Positions 9,368 to 19,346 are shown, counted from the first letter of the stretch. The stretch: DNA of 64,000 nucleotides from Desmonostoc vinosum HA7617-LM4 (GCA_019359515.1 JAHHHC010000029.1:1-64000); one strand, 5' to 3'. Notes: generated by a model from the letters alone, not told the origin. Program-made: numbers and translations.

Positions 9368-9507
9368 GACTTTATCATTAGATTAGCAGCTTCCAGCAAT
9401 ACAATAACGAATTTATGATCATTCCCCTTTTGAAATTTTGAAACTTTTAATATCTGGGAATTGGGGAATTAGCAAGAGAACGTGGGGATACGGAGAAATT
9501 TTTTCCC

Positions 9508-10233
9508 TCATTCCCAGTTGGCGATCGCATCTCGCTGGGCTAGTAATAATTGCTGGATGCCTTTTTCGGCGAAATCTAGTAGCTGATTTAATTGAGTTCG
9601 GTTAAAGCTGCCTTCTTCGGCTGTTCCTTGGACTTCAATGATTCCTAAGTGTTGATTCATCACTACGTTAAAATCGACTGTTGCGGCTACGTCTTCAATG
9701 TAGTTTAGGTCTAAAAATGGCTCTCCCTGCAATAATCCTACGGAAACCGCTGCCACTTGTCCTGTAAGAGGCGATCGCTCTAATACTCCCTGCTGCAATA
9801 ATTTAGAAATTGCATGAGCCAAAGCCACAAAAGAGCCTGTAATCGCTGTTGTTCTAGTTCCAGCATCTGCTTGCAATACATCGGCATCTACGGTTAGTGT
9901 GCGTTCTCCTAGCATCTCAAAATCTAAAGCTGCTCTGAGGCTACGTCCAATTAAACGTTGAATTTCTTGCGTCCGTCCAGATAATTTTAGCAATTCTCTT
10001 TCTTGCCGCTGTTGAGTCGCAGATGGTAGCATTCTATATTCGGCAGTTAGCCAACCTTTACCAGTTCCTTCGAGAAATCTAGGAACTCCCTGAGTGACAC
10101 TAACGGTACAGAGTACTTGAGTGTCGCCGCATTTTGTCAGTACAGAACCAGGTGCGAAGCGGGTAAAATTGGGATAAAAGCTGAGTGGACGAAGTTCATA
10201 AGGTTGTCGGCCGTCGGGACGCTGCCAAACCAT
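9508..10233 (-). CDS. rph: Ribonuclease PH
   Basis: RNase PH is a phosphate-dependent 3' to 5' exoribonuclease that trims tRNA 3' ends. The 241-residue protein begins at ATG 10233 ([16 protein letters not shown]), the usual family start. An in-frame codon at 10284 would add 17 unlike residues. Family blocks are present: [61 protein letters not shown] (phosphate-binding and catalytic region), and [19 protein letters not shown]. It is complete and ends in IANWE. It precedes pgl on the same strand with a 140-base gap. Confidence 0.95.
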   Translation of the reverse strand: MVWQRPDGRQPYELRPLSFYPNFTRFAPGSVLTKCGDTQVLCTVSVTQGVPRFLEGTGKGWLTAEYRMLPSATQQRQERELLKLSGRTQEIQRLIGRSLRAALDFEMLGERTLTVDADVLQADAGTRTTAITGSFVALAHAISKLLQQGVLERSPLTGQVAAVSVGLLQGEPFLDLNYIEDVAATVDFNVVMNQHLGIIEVQGTAEEGSFNRTQLNQLLDFAEKGIQQLLLAQRDAIANWE

Positions 10234-10305
10234 GGGAGTTGCCTCAAAGTTTTCACTGAGAATACTACTGTGAACTACTCCCACGCGATCGCGCGAGCTT
10301 CTTAA

Positions 10306-10617
10306 ACTTTTTCACAGAAGTCTTAGCGGTTGCTCTTGCACATTAACGGTCAAGCGTGGGTACTTCACACTCCATAATCGTAAAGGATGGAGAGGAGAGT
10401 CAAAAACAAAAGGGGCAAGGGGCAGGTGTAGGTTTTTAATATTTTGCATTATACAAATCTTAATAATCCTTGACTTCGTGCAAACGTAGTGCTTGACTAA
10501 TAATGCAATTTAATTAATAAACTATAATCTGTAAAAAACAGATTGATTATACAGACAAATTTGCAATCTTAAACCCAAAAAATACTCAAACTAATTGTAA
10601 TATTTACAACTATTTCT
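10306..10617. other. AT-rich spacer, no gene seen
   Basis: This is the intergenic region between the divergent rph gene and the BtuR-like gene. It contains a short purine-rich tract near 10380-10430 and then strongly AT-rich DNA before the start codon at 10618. The BtuR-like gene's promoter should lie here, but I cannot identify a convincing -35/-10 pair. No open frame is coding-like. Confidence 0.6.
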
Positions 10618-11157
10618 ATGCTTGCCCAATTAGAAACTCCAAGTGTAAATTTGACTCCCGACTTACCATATCCATTGGAAGGATTAGTACAAGTTTTTAC
10701 TAGTACATATAGAAACTTTTTTACAAGTGTAATAGCACAAGCACTAAGGATTGCTGGTCAAGGCACACCAGTATTAGTAGTACAGTTTCTCAAGGGAGGA
10801 ATTCGTCAAGGGCAGGAACGACCCATACAACTAGGACAAAATCTAGATTGGATTCGCTGCGATTTGCCTCGTTGTATTGATACACCACAGTTAGATGATA
10901 CAGAAACCCAGGCTTTGGAAAAACTGTGGCAATATACACAACAAGTAGTATGTGAAAATAAGTATTCTCTCGTTGTTTTAGATGAATTAAGTTTAGCAAT
11001 CAACTTTGGTTTAATTCCCGAAACAGAAGTTTTAGAGTTTCTAGCAAAACGCCCTCCTCATGTCGATATCATCCTTACGGGGCCAGACATGCCTCAATCA
11101 TTGTTGAATGTGGCAGATCAAATTACGGAGATCCGCCGCAGCCATGGCCCTAACTAA
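10618..11157 (+). CDS. BtuR/CobO-like protein with a degenerate P-loop
   Basis: This 179-residue protein follows the fold pattern of the ATP:corrinoid adenosyltransferase BtuR/CobO: LRIAGQGTPVLVVQFLKGG (about 43-61), the Walker-B-like VVLDELSLAINFGLI (about 119-133), and PHVDIILTGPDMPQSLLNVA with DQITEIR at the end. Where CobO has GNGKGKTT, this protein has VFTSTYRNFFTS (about 26-37) and lacks the P-loop Gly and Lys. ATP binding in the usual way is therefore doubtful, and I would not name it cobO. It lies 39 bases upstream of dcd on the same strand, probably in one operon. A regulatory or scaffold role in nucleotide or cobalamin metabolism is only a guess. Confidence 0.7.
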   Translation: MLAQLETPSVNLTPDLPYPLEGLVQVFTSTYRNFFTSVIAQALRIAGQGTPVLVVQFLKGGIRQGQERPIQLGQNLDWIRCDLPRCIDTPQLDDTETQALEKLWQYTQQVVCENKYSLVVLDELSLAINFGLIPETEVLEFLAKRPPHVDIILTGPDMPQSLLNVADQITEIRRSHGPN

Positions 11158-11196
11158 AATTAGTCTCATAATTCGGTTTGAATTACCTGTGAACTT

Positions 11197-11796
11197 GTGA
11201 TTAAAAACGATATCTGGATTACTGAAATGGCTCAAAAATCTATGATTGTACCCTTTGAGCCAAGCTTAGTCCGAAAAGTGCAAACAAACGACTCTCTAGA
11301 AGTTAAACCTGTCATCAGCTATGGTCTATCTTCTTATGGCTATGATATACGCCTGTCTCCGGCTGAGTTCCGCATTTTTCGACACATTCCTGGAACTGTA
11401 GTTGATCCCAAAAAATTTAACCCTCATAATCTAGAGCCAACAGCACTACACAAAGATGACAATGGCAGTTACTTTATCCTACCTGCTCACTCCTATGGGC
11501 TTGGCGTTGCCTTAGAAAAATTAGAGGTTCCAAACAATATCACAGTAATCTGCATAGGTAAAAGCACTTATGCAAGATGTGGTATAATAGCTAACTTAAC
11601 ACCAGCTGAAGCTGCATGGCGGGGTCATTTAACCCTAGAATTTTCTAATTCTTCTAGTGCAGACTGTCGCATTTATGCGAATGAAGGCGTGGTGCAATTA
11701 CTCTTTTTAGAAGGCGAACCCTGTGCTATTAGTTACGAAGCACGACAGGGTAAATATCAGGATCAAGCTGAAAGAGTGACGCTAGCGAAAGTTTGA
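11197..11796 (+). CDS. dcd: dCTP deaminase
   Basis: Dcd converts dCTP to dUTP, feeding dTTP synthesis. The 199-residue protein begins at GTG 11197 (MIKNDIWITEMAQKS). Trimeric dUTPase-fold motifs are present: SYGLSSYGYDIRLSP, the nucleotide-binding GKSTYARCGI, and GHLTLEFSNSS, whose Glu corresponds to the catalytic Glu of Dcd. QLLFLEGEPC and the YQDQ tail follow. Whether it is monofunctional, or bifunctional like some archaeal and cyanobacterial homologues, cannot be decided by eye. It probably shares a transcript with the preceding BtuR-like gene. Confidence 0.93.
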   Translation: MIKNDIWITEMAQKSMIVPFEPSLVRKVQTNDSLEVKPVISYGLSSYGYDIRLSPAEFRIFRHIPGTVVDPKKFNPHNLEPTALHKDDNGSYFILPAHSYGLGVALEKLEVPNNITVICIGKSTYARCGIIANLTPAEAAWRGHLTLEFSNSSSADCRIYANEGVVQLLFLEGEPCAISYEARQGKYQDQAERVTLAKV

Positions 11797-11844
11797 GTAT
11801 GATTTTTTACAATAAAAGTGAAACCCACGTTAAATCTGGATTTT

Positions 11845-12648
11845 TTAATTTTGAATTGGTGTGACTTTCAACCGCTTAAACATTGCTTCTCGTGCTTGGG
11901 CTGCTAAGCTATCTTTCAAAGGTGGCAGTACGATCGCTTGCTGATACTTTAACTTAAGAGCAGTTTGAATTAACCAGTCAGCCACGAAGGGATTTTTCGG
12001 CAGTAGGGGGCCGTGAGAATAAGTTGCGATCGCATTTTGATAAAATGCTCCCTCTGTCCCATCTTCACCATTATTACCCAAGCCATATACAACACGTCCT
12101 AAAGCTTCAACCTTCCCCAATTTGGTGCGTCCACCGTGATTTTCAAAACCAACTAAGTAGGGTTTGCTACCCGTCATTTCTATCAAATCTCGTGCTAGTC
12201 GATTAGCTGTAACTTCTATTACTAAATTACCAATACAACGTTGAGTATTTTCACCAGGATGAATGGAGACTAAATCTAATATCCCCAGTCCTTCAATTCG
12301 TTGCCCTAATCCTGGTTCGTAATAGTGTCCTAGTAGTTGGGGTGAACCACAGGTAAACACTCCTGGTGTGCCATTTTCAATTTTTTCACGCATGGCGTCG
12401 GCTTTTGCACCTTGCAAATCACGCATCACGATTTCTTGTTGTCGGTCTTGTGCGCCACCACCAACAATCAAATCTACAGATTTAATATCATTTACTGTAG
12501 CATTTTGATCTAAGGGCACGACCTTAACATCATATCCCCGCCACTGTGCGCGACGTTCTATACAGATAACATTACCGCGATCGCCATAGGTACTCATCAG
12601 TGTAGGATATAGCCAACCTATGATTAATTCCAACTGTTGAGAACTCAT
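11845..12648 (-). CDS. GatD-like class I glutamine amidotransferase
   Basis: This 267-residue protein belongs to the CobB/CobQ-like amidotransferases. It has a nucleophile in VFTCGSPQLLGHYY (Cys100) and the partner His in SHGPLLPKNP (His212). Its start (YPTLMSTYGDRGNV) and the HGPLLPKNP block match GatD, the glutaminase subunit that amidates peptidoglycan stem glutamate together with the Mur-ligase-like MurT. In Firmicutes murT and gatD are adjacent. Here no MurT-type ligase is next to the gene: dcd lies on one side and a permease on the other. The partner must be elsewhere, or the protein serves another synthetase. Catalytic residues appear intact. Confidence 0.75.
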   Translation of the reverse strand: MSSQQLELIIGWLYPTLMSTYGDRGNVICIERRAQWRGYDVKVVPLDQNATVNDIKSVDLIVGGGAQDRQQEIVMRDLQGAKADAMREKIENGTPGVFTCGSPQLLGHYYEPGLGQRIEGLGILDLVSIHPGENTQRCIGNLVIEVTANRLARDLIEMTGSKPYLVGFENHGGRTKLGKVEALGRVVYGLGNNGEDGTEGAFYQNAIATYSHGPLLPKNPFVADWLIQTALKLKYQQAIVLPPLKDSLAAQAREAMFKRLKVTPIQN

Positions 12649-12737
12649 AAACCCTCACATAAATATTTGATAAATCATAACTTTTTCTCTGAAGAATTAT
12701 TGTGTGTAGGGGTGTGGGGGTATCTATGCACTTCTAG

Positions 12738-12788
12738 AGGCGGCTTTCCTCCCCATCCCCTCGTGGGTGGGGAGGAAAGCGCCGCTTT
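12738..12788. repeat. Strong intergenic hairpin
   Basis: GGCGGCTTTCCTCCCCATCC pairs with GGGTGGGGAGGAAAGCGCCG across a short CTCG-containing loop, giving a GC-rich stem of roughly 20 bp. It lies in the spacer between the divergent gatD-like and permease genes, so it is not placed as a terminator for either. It is probably a dispersed palindromic element. Confidence 0.6.
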
Positions 12789-12882
12789 CGATAAATAATT
12801 ACGAATTCCCCATCCCCCATTCCCCTGCTATTCTTAGCAATGAGCGCCACATCTGCTTGCAATCTGAACAGGAAAATAAAAG

Positions 12883-14178
12883 ATGTCTGCTACAAATTCA
12901 CAACCTCAATTAAAACGAGAATTAGGGGTTGTTGGAGCAACCTTGATGGGATTGGGTTCGATAGTTGGTACTGGTGTATTCGTAAGCATCGGTATTGCTA
13001 CTGGCATCGCTGGGTCTGCGGTAATTATCGCAGTGATAATTGGAGCGATTGTAGCCACCTGTAATGGACTCAATAGCGCTCAGTTGGCAGCTAATCACGC
13101 TGTTAGCGGTGGTACTTATGAGTATGGCTATAAGTATCTCACCCCAGCTTTGGGCTTTACGGCAGGCTGGATGTTTTTAGTAGCAAAGACTGCCTCGGCT
13201 GCAACTGCGGCTTTGGGTTTTGCCGGATACTTACTAAATATCTTCGGTTTCAATGCTGCTTGGGTTGTTCCTACAGCCCTGTTGGCTGTAGTAATCATCA
13301 CTTTGATTGTTCTTAGTGGTATCCGACGTTCCAATATTGCTAACACCGTGATTGTGTCGGTGACACTCTTATCGTTAGGATTTTTTATTGTTGCTTGCCT
13401 ACCCCGTGCTATTGAAGTAGGGGTTGATAATTTGACACCTTTTTTTACAACTTCTCCAGGAGCAATACTTCATGCTAGTGCCCTGATGTTTGTTGCTTAC
13501 ACAGGTTATGGGCGCATTGCCACAATGGGCGAAGAAGCTCGTTCGCCCAGACAAACAATTCCGAAAGCGATGATTGTTTGTTTATTGCTGACGATGGTTC
13601 TTTACATAGCAGTAGCAACAGTTGGTATTGGGGCTGTAGGAGCAGATGTTTTGGGTAGTGTGACTCAACAGACAAAGACTGCTCCTTTAGAGGTAGCAGT
13701 TCGTACTATTGTTGGTTCGGGAGGTGCTTCGGTTTTAGCTATTGGGGCGATGACCGCAATGTTGGGCGTATTATTAAACTTAATTTTGGGTTTATCCCGT
13801 GTGGTGTTGGCAATGGGACGCCGCCGAGATGCTCCGCGATTTTTGGCACGTCTGAACCGTGAACAAACTACTCCCCATTGGGCTGTGCTGTTTGTGGGAA
13901 TAGCGATCGCATTACTAGTACTATTAGGCAATGTCAAAACAACATGGTCATTTAGCGCCTTTAGTGTCTTAATTTACTACGCAATCACCAACCTAGCTGG
14001 CTTACGACTCAGCACTTCTGAGCGACTTTATCCCGTATGGATAGGTTGGTTAGGACTTTTGTCTTGCTTGTTCCTAGCTTTCTGGGTAGAGTCTTCTATC
14101 TGGCAAGTGGGTTTAGGGTTAATTGCTGCTGGGTTAATTTGGCACAAGATTAGGCGGGGAATGGGGAATGGGGAATAG
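12883..14178 (+). CDS. APC-family amino acid permease
   Basis: This 431-residue membrane protein has roughly 11-12 hydrophobic segments. The first carries the APC substrate/ion-binding motif GLGSIVGTGVFVSIGI. GGTYEYGYKYLTPALGFTAGWMF follows, typical of segment 3 in the family. The cytoplasmic loop GEEARSPRQTIPKAM is another APC hallmark. Family members import amino acids or polyamines by proton or sodium symport or by exchange; the substrate cannot be read here. The ATG at 12883 is preceded by an A-rich stretch with AGGAAAAT. The gene stands alone with about 900 bases of empty DNA downstream. Confidence 0.88.
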   Translation: MSATNSQPQLKRELGVVGATLMGLGSIVGTGVFVSIGIATGIAGSAVIIAVIIGAIVATCNGLNSAQLAANHAVSGGTYEYGYKYLTPALGFTAGWMFLVAKTASAATAALGFAGYLLNIFGFNAAWVVPTALLAVVIITLIVLSGIRRSNIANTVIVSVTLLSLGFFIVACLPRAIEVGVDNLTPFFTTSPGAILHASALMFVAYTGYGRIATMGEEARSPRQTIPKAMIVCLLLTMVLYIAVATVGIGAVGADVLGSVTQQTKTAPLEVAVRTIVGSGGASVLAIGAMTAMLGVLLNLILGLSRVVLAMGRRRDAPRFLARLNREQTTPHWAVLFVGIAIALLVLLGNVKTTWSFSAFSVLIYYAITNLAGLRLSTSERLYPVWIGWLGLLSCLFLAFWVESSIWQVGLGLIAAGLIWHKIRRGMGNGE

Positions 14179-15117
14179 GGAATTGGTGTTTGTTATTTCT
14201 CCCCCTTAAATCTCTGCGTTTCCATGTCCCTGCCTTCCCCGAATTTCTTTTTGTTGAAAACGTTAGCATAGCTGGACGATCACAAACTCGAACTATGCAT
14301 CTTTAAGCGTTTCCATAGAGTTAAAAGCGCTCAGATGTCCTTCCTGTCATCATTTGTAGCCATCTTCTCAATAATCTTCCTCAGTTTTATTACGTAGAAA
14401 AAAGTATATTTTTATACGTAAAAATATATAACATGTTTTATGTATTTTTTCTGAAGGCACTTCTTTATCGAGTCTTTAAGATAGAGCGTAATGTATACCA
14501 CTTACTACATAGCATAGTGGGTTGTGAGCTAGATGTATATTAAGAAAAATGTTCATCAACCAACTATTAGTTGGCAAGAGTATCTGTTAAATCTGTCTTT
14601 GAAATTATTTAATGCAGAGATGATTTTCCAGAGATGTTTACGTTACATATATCATCATTACTAGATGAGAAATTGAGCGTAAAAACAGTTTTTGATGAAA
14701 ATCAAGCTAATTTACTACCGACTTAACTAGGTACGTAAGAGACAGAATTTATTGAGTAAATATCTGTCAAATTAATTTGAGATGAAACAGCGTGTATGTT
14801 TCTTTAGAGCAATCATACTGACTTAGTTTTGCCGTAGCGATCGCATCCATCTGTGGTGCGCTGTTCATCAACAAATGAACAAGAAAGTTTTTGTAAACAT
14901 GACGCAAATAGCTTTCAGAAGTAGGTAGATAAGCAAAATTAACTTAGTTTCTACTTCAGATCAAAACAACATTTGAGTTGATTTTGATGACTAATTCACG
15001 TGCATAAATACTTCCGGTTAATCCCAAATATTAATGAGGGGATTGACAATTTGTAGTGCTGATTTTTGCAACGCCGTAGTAGTCAGATAACCAAGCATAA
15101 TTTAGAGGAATTACTCA
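14179..15117. other. 940-base AT-rich region with no gene seen
   Basis: I find no credible coding frame, tRNA or terminator between the permease and the beta-helix protein. Around 14391-14440 there is an AT-rich inverted segment (TACGTAGAAAAAAGTATATT against TTTTTATACGTAAAAATA). One HIP1-type GCGATCGC lies at about 14837. The last 100 bases should hold the promoter of the beta-helix gene, and GAGGAA at 15104-15109 is its likely ribosome binding site. A small RNA cannot be excluded. Confidence 0.55.
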
Positions 15118-17076
15118 ATGTCTATCATTAACGTTACTAACATCAACGATAGTGGTTCTGGTTCTTTGAGAGATGCGATCGCTCAAGCGAAAGCAGGTGA
15201 CACAATTAAATTTGCAGCGAATCTGGCGAACAAAACAATTACCCTCACCAGCGGTCAAATAGAACTGAATAAGGATCTGATCATCGATGGCTCTGATGCA
15301 GCAAATATTGCTATCAGTGGCAACAAAGCCAGCCGAATTTTTAATACAACAATGGGTATTAAGCTGAATCTTCAGAGTTTAAGCTTTATCGATGGCAGAG
15401 CTGTCAGCAGTGATCCTAAGTCTGAGATTAGGGGCGGTGCAATTAATCTTAATCACTACTCTAATTTAACGGTATCTGATTGTTCGTTCAAAGATAATAT
15501 CTCTAATCGGGGTGGAGCGCTTCATGTTGGCCGTTCTTGTGTTGTGCAAGTATTGGATAGTACCTTTGATAACAATGATGGCAGCGTAGTAAAAAATGGC
15601 TTCAGTGCAGGCGCGATCGCTGCTGGAAGTAGTGGATTATTAACTATTAAAAATAGCAAATTCACTAATAACGTTGGGGTTTCAGGTGGAGCGGTTTATA
15701 AGCTTTTAGGCCCTCTGGTAGTAGAAGATTCCGTTTTCCTCAACAACAGTTCGTTTGATGGAGGTGGCGCAATCTATACAGATGGCGCAAATCCTGCCGG
15801 CACCAGACCTACCCCAGAAACAGTGGGTGGCACAATTAGAATCAGTGGCAGTTGGTTTGAGGGGAATCAGACCATTGGAGCTGGAGGAGCGCTCAGTCTC
15901 TACATATATAATCCAGATAAAGTCATCGTTGAGAACAGCACAATTATCAACAACAGAGTCAAACCTACATCGAAAGGTGTTGCTCTGGGGGGAGGCTTAA
16001 GAGCTAACGGTAACGTCACAGTTCGTAATGTTACCTTTGCCAACAATATCTCTGAGGGACAAGGCGGTGGCTTGTGGGTAGATGGCGATTCAACCTCAAG
16101 AAATGCACACATCAAAGTTGAAAACAGTACCTTTTCTGGAAACCAAGCAATCACCTCAAAAGGTGTGGGTGGAGCGATCGCGATGAATCCTCCTGCATCT
16201 GCCAAAATTGACATCATCAACTCTACAATTGTTGATAACTATGCTCAATCCTATGGTGGAGCAGTGTGGTCTGTTGGCAAAGGCCCAGTCACGCTGACTA
16301 ATTCAATCGTTGCCAACAACACAGCTAATAATCTTTTTGGACTTGCTCAGCAAACTGTATACCAATTACTTGATGGCGGCGGTAATATTGAGTTTCCTTC
16401 CCCAATCAATAGCAAAAATAAAAAAGTAACTGCCGGTTCTCTTGTTGCAAATCCCAAAGTCGGTTATCTGCGAAATATGGATGGTGTACTGATGCATTCA
16501 TTGTCAGCCGATAGTCCCGCAATCAATGCAGGAGTTGTTGCTGTCAACGCACCCACCACTGATGGACGCAATTTAACTCGTGATGGCGATCTTGATATTG
16601 GAGCATTTGAATTTGGTGCTACTGGTACTGGCAGCAGTCGGAGTCAAATCGTCTTAGCCGCAGCTGCCAAATGGGCTAGCAACTTTAATAAACCTACTGC
16701 TGGACGTGATATCCTCACAGGTACATATTGGAGCGATCGCATCACCGGCTTAGGAGGTAGAGATGTACTCACAGGTGGTAGCGGTAATGATCAGTTCATC
16801 TACACCCACATGCGCGATATAGGCGACACAATCACCGATTTTCAGGTTGGTAAGGACAAAATAGTCTTAACTGAATTGCTTGATAGTTTGAGTTACACAG
16901 GTAGTGACCCCATAAATGATGGCTATATCAAAATTTTGCAAGGAGTTAGCCCCACCAACTTTATAGTTCACATTGACCCTGATGGCCCTACAGGGACAGA
17001 ACTGTTCAAACATTTGGTAACTGTGAATGTGACTGATAACCAGACCTTTAATAATCCTAGTAACTTTGTGTTTTAG
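15118..17076 (+). CDS. Secreted right-handed beta-helix protein with RTX-like type I secretion tail
   Basis: This 652-residue protein begins with the NVTNINDSGSGSLRDAI module typical of CSLREA/choice-of-anchor-type surface proteins. About 400 residues of parallel beta-helix rungs follow, with repeated GGA(I/L)...NSTF..N and NNS motifs. A C-terminal region (about 525-652) carries RTX-like calcium-binding turns (GRDILTG, GLGGRDVLTGGSGNDQF) and the FIYTHMRDIGDTITDFQVGK block. That last part is typical of the type I secretion C-terminal target domain of cyanobacterial proteins. No N-terminal signal peptide is present, which fits type I (ABC/HlyD/TolC) export. A role as adhesin or surface carbohydrate-active protein is inference; no catalytic residues were recognised. 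Confidence 0.82.
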   Translation: MSIINVTNINDSGSGSLRDAIAQAKAGDTIKFAANLANKTITLTSGQIELNKDLIIDGSDAANIAISGNKASRIFNTTMGIKLNLQSLSFIDGRAVSSDPKSEIRGGAINLNHYSNLTVSDCSFKDNISNRGGALHVGRSCVVQVLDSTFDNNDGSVVKNGFSAGAIAAGSSGLLTIKNSKFTNNVGVSGGAVYKLLGPLVVEDSVFLNNSSFDGGGAIYTDGANPAGTRPTPETVGGTIRISGSWFEGNQTIGAGGALSLYIYNPDKVIVENSTIINNRVKPTSKGVALGGGLRANGNVTVRNVTFANNISEGQGGGLWVDGDSTSRNAHIKVENSTFSGNQAITSKGVGGAIAMNPPASAKIDIINSTIVDNYAQSYGGAVWSVGKGPVTLTNSIVANNTANNLFGLAQQTVYQLLDGGGNIEFPSPINSKNKKVTAGSLVANPKVGYLRNMDGVLMHSLSADSPAINAGVVAVNAPTTDGRNLTRDGDLDIGAFEFGATGTGSSRSQIVLAAAAKWASNFNKPTAGRDILTGTYWSDRITGLGGRDVLTGGSGNDQFIYTHMRDIGDTITDFQVGKDKIVLTELLDSLSYTGSDPINDGYIKILQGVSPTNFIVHIDPDGPTGTELFKHLVTVNVTDNQTFNNPSNFVF

Positions 17077-17079
17077 ATT

Positions 17080-17185
17080 AGTGACATACTCCCCGCGCCG
17101 CCTCCGGGACGGCGGGGGCTTCTCAGCGACTCCCGGCAACCCGTAGGCTTGACGCTGCTTTAGACCGCGCTGGCTCACCTGTTAA
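17080..17185. mobile_element. IS200/IS605-type terminal hairpin remnant
   Basis: Just after the beta-helix stop codon lies GACATACTCCCCGCGCCGCC, then TCCGGGACGGCGGGGGCTTC. This GC-rich hairpin (CCCCGCGCCGCC against GGGACGGCGGGG) is of the kind found at the end of IS605-group (tnpB) elements. No transposase frame is attached. It may serve as the transcription terminator for the beta-helix gene, but no T-run follows on the plus strand. It is probably a solo element end. Confidence 0.45.
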
Positions 17186-17275
17186 GTGTTAAGAGTTCCC
17201 TATTCCCCTACACCCCTAGTTTGTTGACCTATAATTTCTGTAGTTCTCATTAAGTGCTAGCAGGGGGTCTGAAAG

Positions 17276-18772
17276 TTGACAACTCCACAAAGTAGCCAAA
17301 ATTACATTGATGGGCAATGGCTAAATGCTATTGCGGGAAACATCCTAGAAAGTCGGAACCCTGCTTTAACACACGATATCGTTGCCACTTTCCCACGTTC
17401 TCAAGCCAATGATGTAGACACAGCCGTAGCCGCCGCCCGCCAAGCCTACCACAATTGGCGAAAGGTTCCCGCTCCAGCCAGAGCAGAGTATATTTTCCGT
17501 GTAGGAGAATTATTACTCCAGGATAAAGAAGAACTTGCCCAGTTAATCAGCCGGGAAATGGGCAAACCCCTAACCGAAGCAAGGGGAGATGTGCAAGAAG
17601 GTATAGATTGTGCCTTTTACAGTGCTGGAGAAGGGCGGCGATTATTTGGGCAAACGACACCTTCAGAAATGCCCAACAAATTTGCGATGACGGTGCGGAT
17701 GCCTATAGGAGTATGCGCTTTAATTACTCCGTGGAATTTTCCCGTAGCAATTCCTTGCTGGAAAGCGATGCCAGCGTTAATTTGTGGCAATACCGTCATT
17801 CTCAAACCTGCTGAAGATACCCCCGCGTGCGCCACTAAACTAATAGAAATTTTTCAAGCGGCAGGTTTACCACCAGGAGTAATCAACTTAGTGCATGGGA
17901 TAGGTGAGGAGGTAGGTAAAGCCCTAGTTGAGCATCCTGATGTTGATTTGGTGTCTTTTACCGGTTCCTCAGAAACAGGTGCTTTTGTTGGCGCTACTTG
18001 CGGACGCACTCACAAGCGTGTCTGTTTAGAAATGGGTGGTAAAAATGCTCAAGTGGTGATGGAAGACGCCGATTTAGAACTAGCCTTAGATGGTGCAGTT
18101 TGGGGAGCTTTTGGCACAGCTGGGCAGCGGTGTACTGCCACTAGTCGGCTGATTTTACATCGCGATATCAAAGAAAAATTTACCACGATGCTCTATGAGC
18201 GTACCAGTAAATTACGCCTGGGTGCTGGTACTGACCCTAATACAGATATTGGGCCAATAATCAATCAAAAGCAACTCCAACGAGTCAGCCAATATATAGA
18301 TATTGCTCGTGAAGAAGGAGCAAAGATATTAATTGGTGGCACAATTGCTACCGAAAACTCATTGAAAGACGGCTATTTCTTTCAACCAACCATTTTGGAT
18401 CATGTAACGCCTAATATGCGCGTTGCTCGTGAAGAGATATTCGGGCCAGTGGTAGCATTGATTGAAGTTACCACCTTTGAGGAGGCGATCGCTATCCTCA
18501 ACAACAGTAATTATGGTCTTTCTTCCTCAGTCTACACCCTTGATATCAACCGAGCCTTTACCGCCATGCGCGACATTGAGGCAGGTATTACTTACATTAA
18601 TGGCCCCACTATTGGTGCAGAAGTACACTTACCTTTTGGCGGTGTTAAACAAACAGGTAATGGACACCGGGAAGCCGGAACCACTGCTTTAGATGTATTT
18701 ACTGAATGGAAAAGTGTTTATGTAGACTTTTCTGGCAGTTTGCAACGCGCTCAAATAGATAACCGTAGTTAA
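17276..18772 (+). CDS. NAD(P)-dependent aldehyde dehydrogenase
   Basis: This 498-residue ALDH has Asn154 (PWNF), general-base Glu252 (LEMGGK), catalytic Cys286 (GQRCTATSR) and the cofactor-binding FTGSSETG. It begins at TTG 17276 with a good AGGGGG ribosome binding site 11 bases upstream; no better start lies close. The C-terminal block [20 protein letters not shown] followed by NGHREAG is, to my memory, shared with a subgroup that includes Deinococcus-Thermus enzymes of ill-defined substrate. Succinate, 2-oxoglutarate or aminoadipate semialdehyde are candidates, and the sequence does not decide. Two amino acid catabolism genes lie 6 kb downstream on the same strand, a weak hint at lysine or GABA use. 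Confidence 0.85.
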   Translation: MTTPQSSQNYIDGQWLNAIAGNILESRNPALTHDIVATFPRSQANDVDTAVAAARQAYHNWRKVPAPARAEYIFRVGELLLQDKEELAQLISREMGKPLTEARGDVQEGIDCAFYSAGEGRRLFGQTTPSEMPNKFAMTVRMPIGVCALITPWNFPVAIPCWKAMPALICGNTVILKPAEDTPACATKLIEIFQAAGLPPGVINLVHGIGEEVGKALVEHPDVDLVSFTGSSETGAFVGATCGRTHKRVCLEMGGKNAQVVMEDADLELALDGAVWGAFGTAGQRCTATSRLILHRDIKEKFTTMLYERTSKLRLGAGTDPNTDIGPIINQKQLQRVSQYIDIAREEGAKILIGGTIATENSLKDGYFFQPTILDHVTPNMRVAREEIFGPVVALIEVTTFEEAIAILNNSNYGLSSSVYTLDINRAFTAMRDIEAGITYINGPTIGAEVHLPFGGVKQTGNGHREAGTTALDVFTEWKSVYVDFSGSLQRAQIDNRS

Positions 18773-18980
18773 ATAATTCGTAATTCGTAATTAAAAACCC
18801 TTTCAGACGGAGATTTATACCCCGACTAAAACTGAGCTACGTCTATACGTAGCAGTCTTGTATCCTTGAATTTACGATAAGATAGAAGAAAAGACCAACA
18901 CTAATCCAAAAACCTTTTTGTGATCAGTTTTGGAGAAGAGTTGATATTAATTATTACCCAATGATGAAGGGAGGTTTGAG

Positions 18981-19346
18981 ATGACAATTACCCTGAATCA
19001 CACCATAGTACCTGCATACAATAAGGAAACATCGGCACAGTTTTTCGCTCAAATTTTTGGTCTAAAAGTTGAGACTCCCATTGGACATTTTGCAGTTGTG
19101 CATGTCAATGATAAATTAACATTCGACTTTGCCAACACAGCAGAATTTGAATCCCATCATTATGCATTCCATGTCAGTGATGAGGAATTTGATACCATCT
19201 TCGCACGAGTTAAAGAAGCAGGTCTAGAATACAGTAGTGACCCCATGCATCAAAATAAAGGTCAACTTAATCACAGAAACGGCGGACGTGGCTTCTATTT
19301 TTATGACCTTGATGGACATAATTTAGAACTGTTAACCTGCGCGTAA
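18981..19346 (+). CDS. VOC (glyoxalase/bleomycin resistance) family protein
   Basis: This 121-residue protein has the vicinal oxygen chelate fold pattern. An N-terminal beta-alpha unit carries the first His (HTIVPAYNKETSAQFFAQIF), and HHYAFHVSD is in the middle. The terminal block GGRGFYFYDLDGHNLELLTC contains the metal-ligand Glu. A clear ribosome binding site (GGGAGG) precedes ATG 18981. VOC proteins include glyoxalases, dioxygenases and resistance proteins; the substrate is not evident. It has no close operon partner, and the ALDH upstream ends 208 bases away with TAATTCG repeats between them. Confidence 0.85.
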   Translation: MTITLNHTIVPAYNKETSAQFFAQIFGLKVETPIGHFAVVHVNDKLTFDFANTAEFESHHYAFHVSDEEFDTIFARVKEAGLEYSSDPMHQNKGQLNHRNGGRGFYFYDLDGHNLELLTCA

